Shown: positions 16,044 through 16,915 of the stretch, one piece after another
How the letters are laid out: every line of letters starts with the position of its first letter
Numbering within the stretch: the stretch's first letter is position 1
NCBI GenBank assembly: GCA_003557485.1
Contig: PWOI01000002.1
Location: forward strand, 1 to 16,915
DNA from: Elusimicrobiota bacterium
GTDB taxonomy: Bacteria; CG03; SLGR01; PWQF01
DNA: 16,915 nt
Direction of reading: 5' to 3'
The notes under the pieces: generated by a model
The model's database searches: none
Told to the model about the DNA's origin: nothing
What the model saw: the letters and a program-made list of their open reading frames with translations, nothing else
Made by a program: the position numbers and the translations under genes

Positions 16044-16915
16044 ATGGAAAAGCTAATTTGTGATAAAAACAGGGTTTGGTGTATCTTGGTTTTAGTTGCA
16101 TTTTTATTGCTGAATGCTGGCTGGACCTGGAATTATCAGGGGACTAGAGAGAGAGAAAGAGAGAGAGTCGGGCAGTCATATCATAGTACATGGGAAAAAC
16201 CGTCTATTATTCAGTTTGAGGAGCAAATAAACAATAACCCAAAAGTCCAGAATGTGAAAAGAAAGCCAGAAACCGAGGCAGCAAACACTGGAATACTCGG
16301 ACGTATTGTTTCCGGAATAGGCAATTTCATAGGAAATATTTTTCAGGGAATAGGAAAAGCTGTTTTAAGAGTGTTACAGTTTGTAAATACTATATTCAAA
16401 TATCCTGACATAGTCAGCATGGTTAATACAGTGGAGAATTCTAATTTAGATTCAGAAACACGTATGGAGGCGGTTAGCGCGTTATGTAATGTATTAAAGG
16501 AATTTGTGGGAGTGCTGCCGTTCCTGGAAAGAAATATAATAAGCGGTCTTTTGAATGTTGCAGCCAGGCTTGATGAAGATTCTGATTTAAGAGAACAGAT
16601 AATTCAAGAACTTAGTTGGGTGCTCCAACACAGAAATGCAAGCTCTACAACCCGTAGAGAAATACTTTCCGGTTTTTTTGAATTAATTATTGATCCTAAT
16701 TCAGATGCGGAGTTGACCGAATGGATTGTTGGAGAACTTGTTTGGATACTGCAGAGTGATGAAATCGCGCCTGCTATACAGCAGGCCATCTATGACAGCC
16801 TTATGGATATAGTTAGTGACCCGTCTACCGATACGGAAATAGCCGTAGTGATAATAGATACTTTGAGCTGGGTTTTAAGCAGCGAAGATGCCGACGCCGC
16901 CATGCAGGATAGGGT
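16044..16915 (+). CDS. Exported or membrane-anchored ARM/HEAT-like repeat protein, 3' partial
   Basis: The frame opens at ATG 16044 with a good ribosome binding site and is still open after 290 codons at the window edge. Residues 11-27 (VWCILVLVAFLLLNAGW) after a short charged start form a signal peptide or membrane anchor; no lipobox Cys follows. Residues 35-41 are a RERERER run coded by a GA repeat. Residues 83-107 are a glycine-rich amphipathic stretch (GILGRIVSGIGNFIGN, then FQGIGKAVL) that might associate with membrane. From residue 147 there are exact 42-residue helical repeats. This suggests an envelope-located scaffold or binding protein. The catalytic role, if any, is unknown. Its place directly behind the giant glucan-synthase-like gene suggests a shared operon and perhaps a shared complex. 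Confidence 0.85.
   Translation, partial: MEKLICDKNRVWCILVLVAFLLLNAGWTWNYQGTRERERERVGQSYHSTWEKPSIIQFEEQINNNPKVQNVKRKPETEAANTGILGRIVSGIGNFIGNIFQGIGKAVLRVLQFVNTIFKYPDIVSMVNTVENSNLDSETRMEAVSALCNVLKEFVGVLPFLERNIISGLLNVAARLDEDSDLREQIIQELSWVLQHRNASSTTRREILSGFFELIIDPNSDAELTEWIVGELVWILQSDEIAPAIQQAIYDSLMDIVSDPSTDTEIAVVIIDTLSWVLSSEDADAAMQDR
16146..16167 (+). repeat. GA-rich microsatellite inside the downstream gene
   Basis: A 22-base pure purine tract of AG repeats with one internal AAA, encoding RERERER plus the first base of the next Val codon. It lies just after the signal or anchor segment. A change in dinucleotide number would shift the reading frame. Confidence 0.9.
16482..16915 (+). repeat. 42-residue ARM-like protein repeats
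   Basis: Units start at residues 147 (LCNVLKEF), 189 (ELSWVLQH), 231 (ELVWILQS) and 273 (TLSWVLSS, cut by the window edge), each exactly 126 bases apart. Conserved positions are the L-x-W-[VI]-L helix, a second helix ending ISGLLNV, LSGFFEL or YDSLMDI, and an acidic D-x-x-[ST]-D turn. Forty-two residues is the classical armadillo repeat length. DNA identity between units is low, so these are old repeats. Confidence 0.85.

Overview
The window is almost entirely one gene. A single forward frame runs without a stop from the left edge to the TAA at 15948-15950, encoding more than 5,300 residues of one protein. Its true start lies upstream of the window. Residue numbers below count the ATG at position 24 as residue 1, purely as a ruler. 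A second forward gene starts 93 bases later at 16044 and runs off the right edge.

Layout of the giant protein. Residues 1-485 form a glycosyltransferase of the GT2/GT84 type (cyclic beta-glucan synthase, NdvB-like), with all the landmark motifs in order. Residues 514-814 are its membrane domain. Residues 815-1000 are a Pro/Arg-rich linker. Residues 1000-2450 are a long alpha-helical region containing four or five tandem repeats of about 125 residues. Residues 2450-2565 are a coiled coil, followed by one membrane helix and a Lys/Ala-rich tether (2566-2615). Residues 2620-3360 hold a duplicated domain with an HExxE...H signature and short 'PETL' helical motifs. Residues 3485-3700 look like a degenerate NadD/cytidylyltransferase-type nucleotidyltransferase. 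Residues 3700-4800 are mixed and helical (partly HEAT-like). Residues 4806-4875 are a second membrane region, followed by an HEGH motif and a helical C-terminus ending at 5308. The GH94-type phosphorylase module that follows GT84 in classical NdvB is not visible.

The downstream gene encodes a protein with an N-terminal signal or anchor, a (Arg-Glu)n stretch coded by a GA microsatellite, a Gly-rich amphipathic segment and exact 42-residue ARM/HEAT-like repeats. It probably shares a transcript with the giant gene and could be an envelope partner of it, but this is inference.

Organism. Giant open frames, NdvB-like glucan synthase heads and moderate GC suggest an uncultured bacterium of the Omnitrophota (Candidatus Omnitrophica) or a related PVC-type lineage. 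This is a judgement from gene style; no marker gene is present. No RNA genes, CRISPR arrays or mobile elements were seen.
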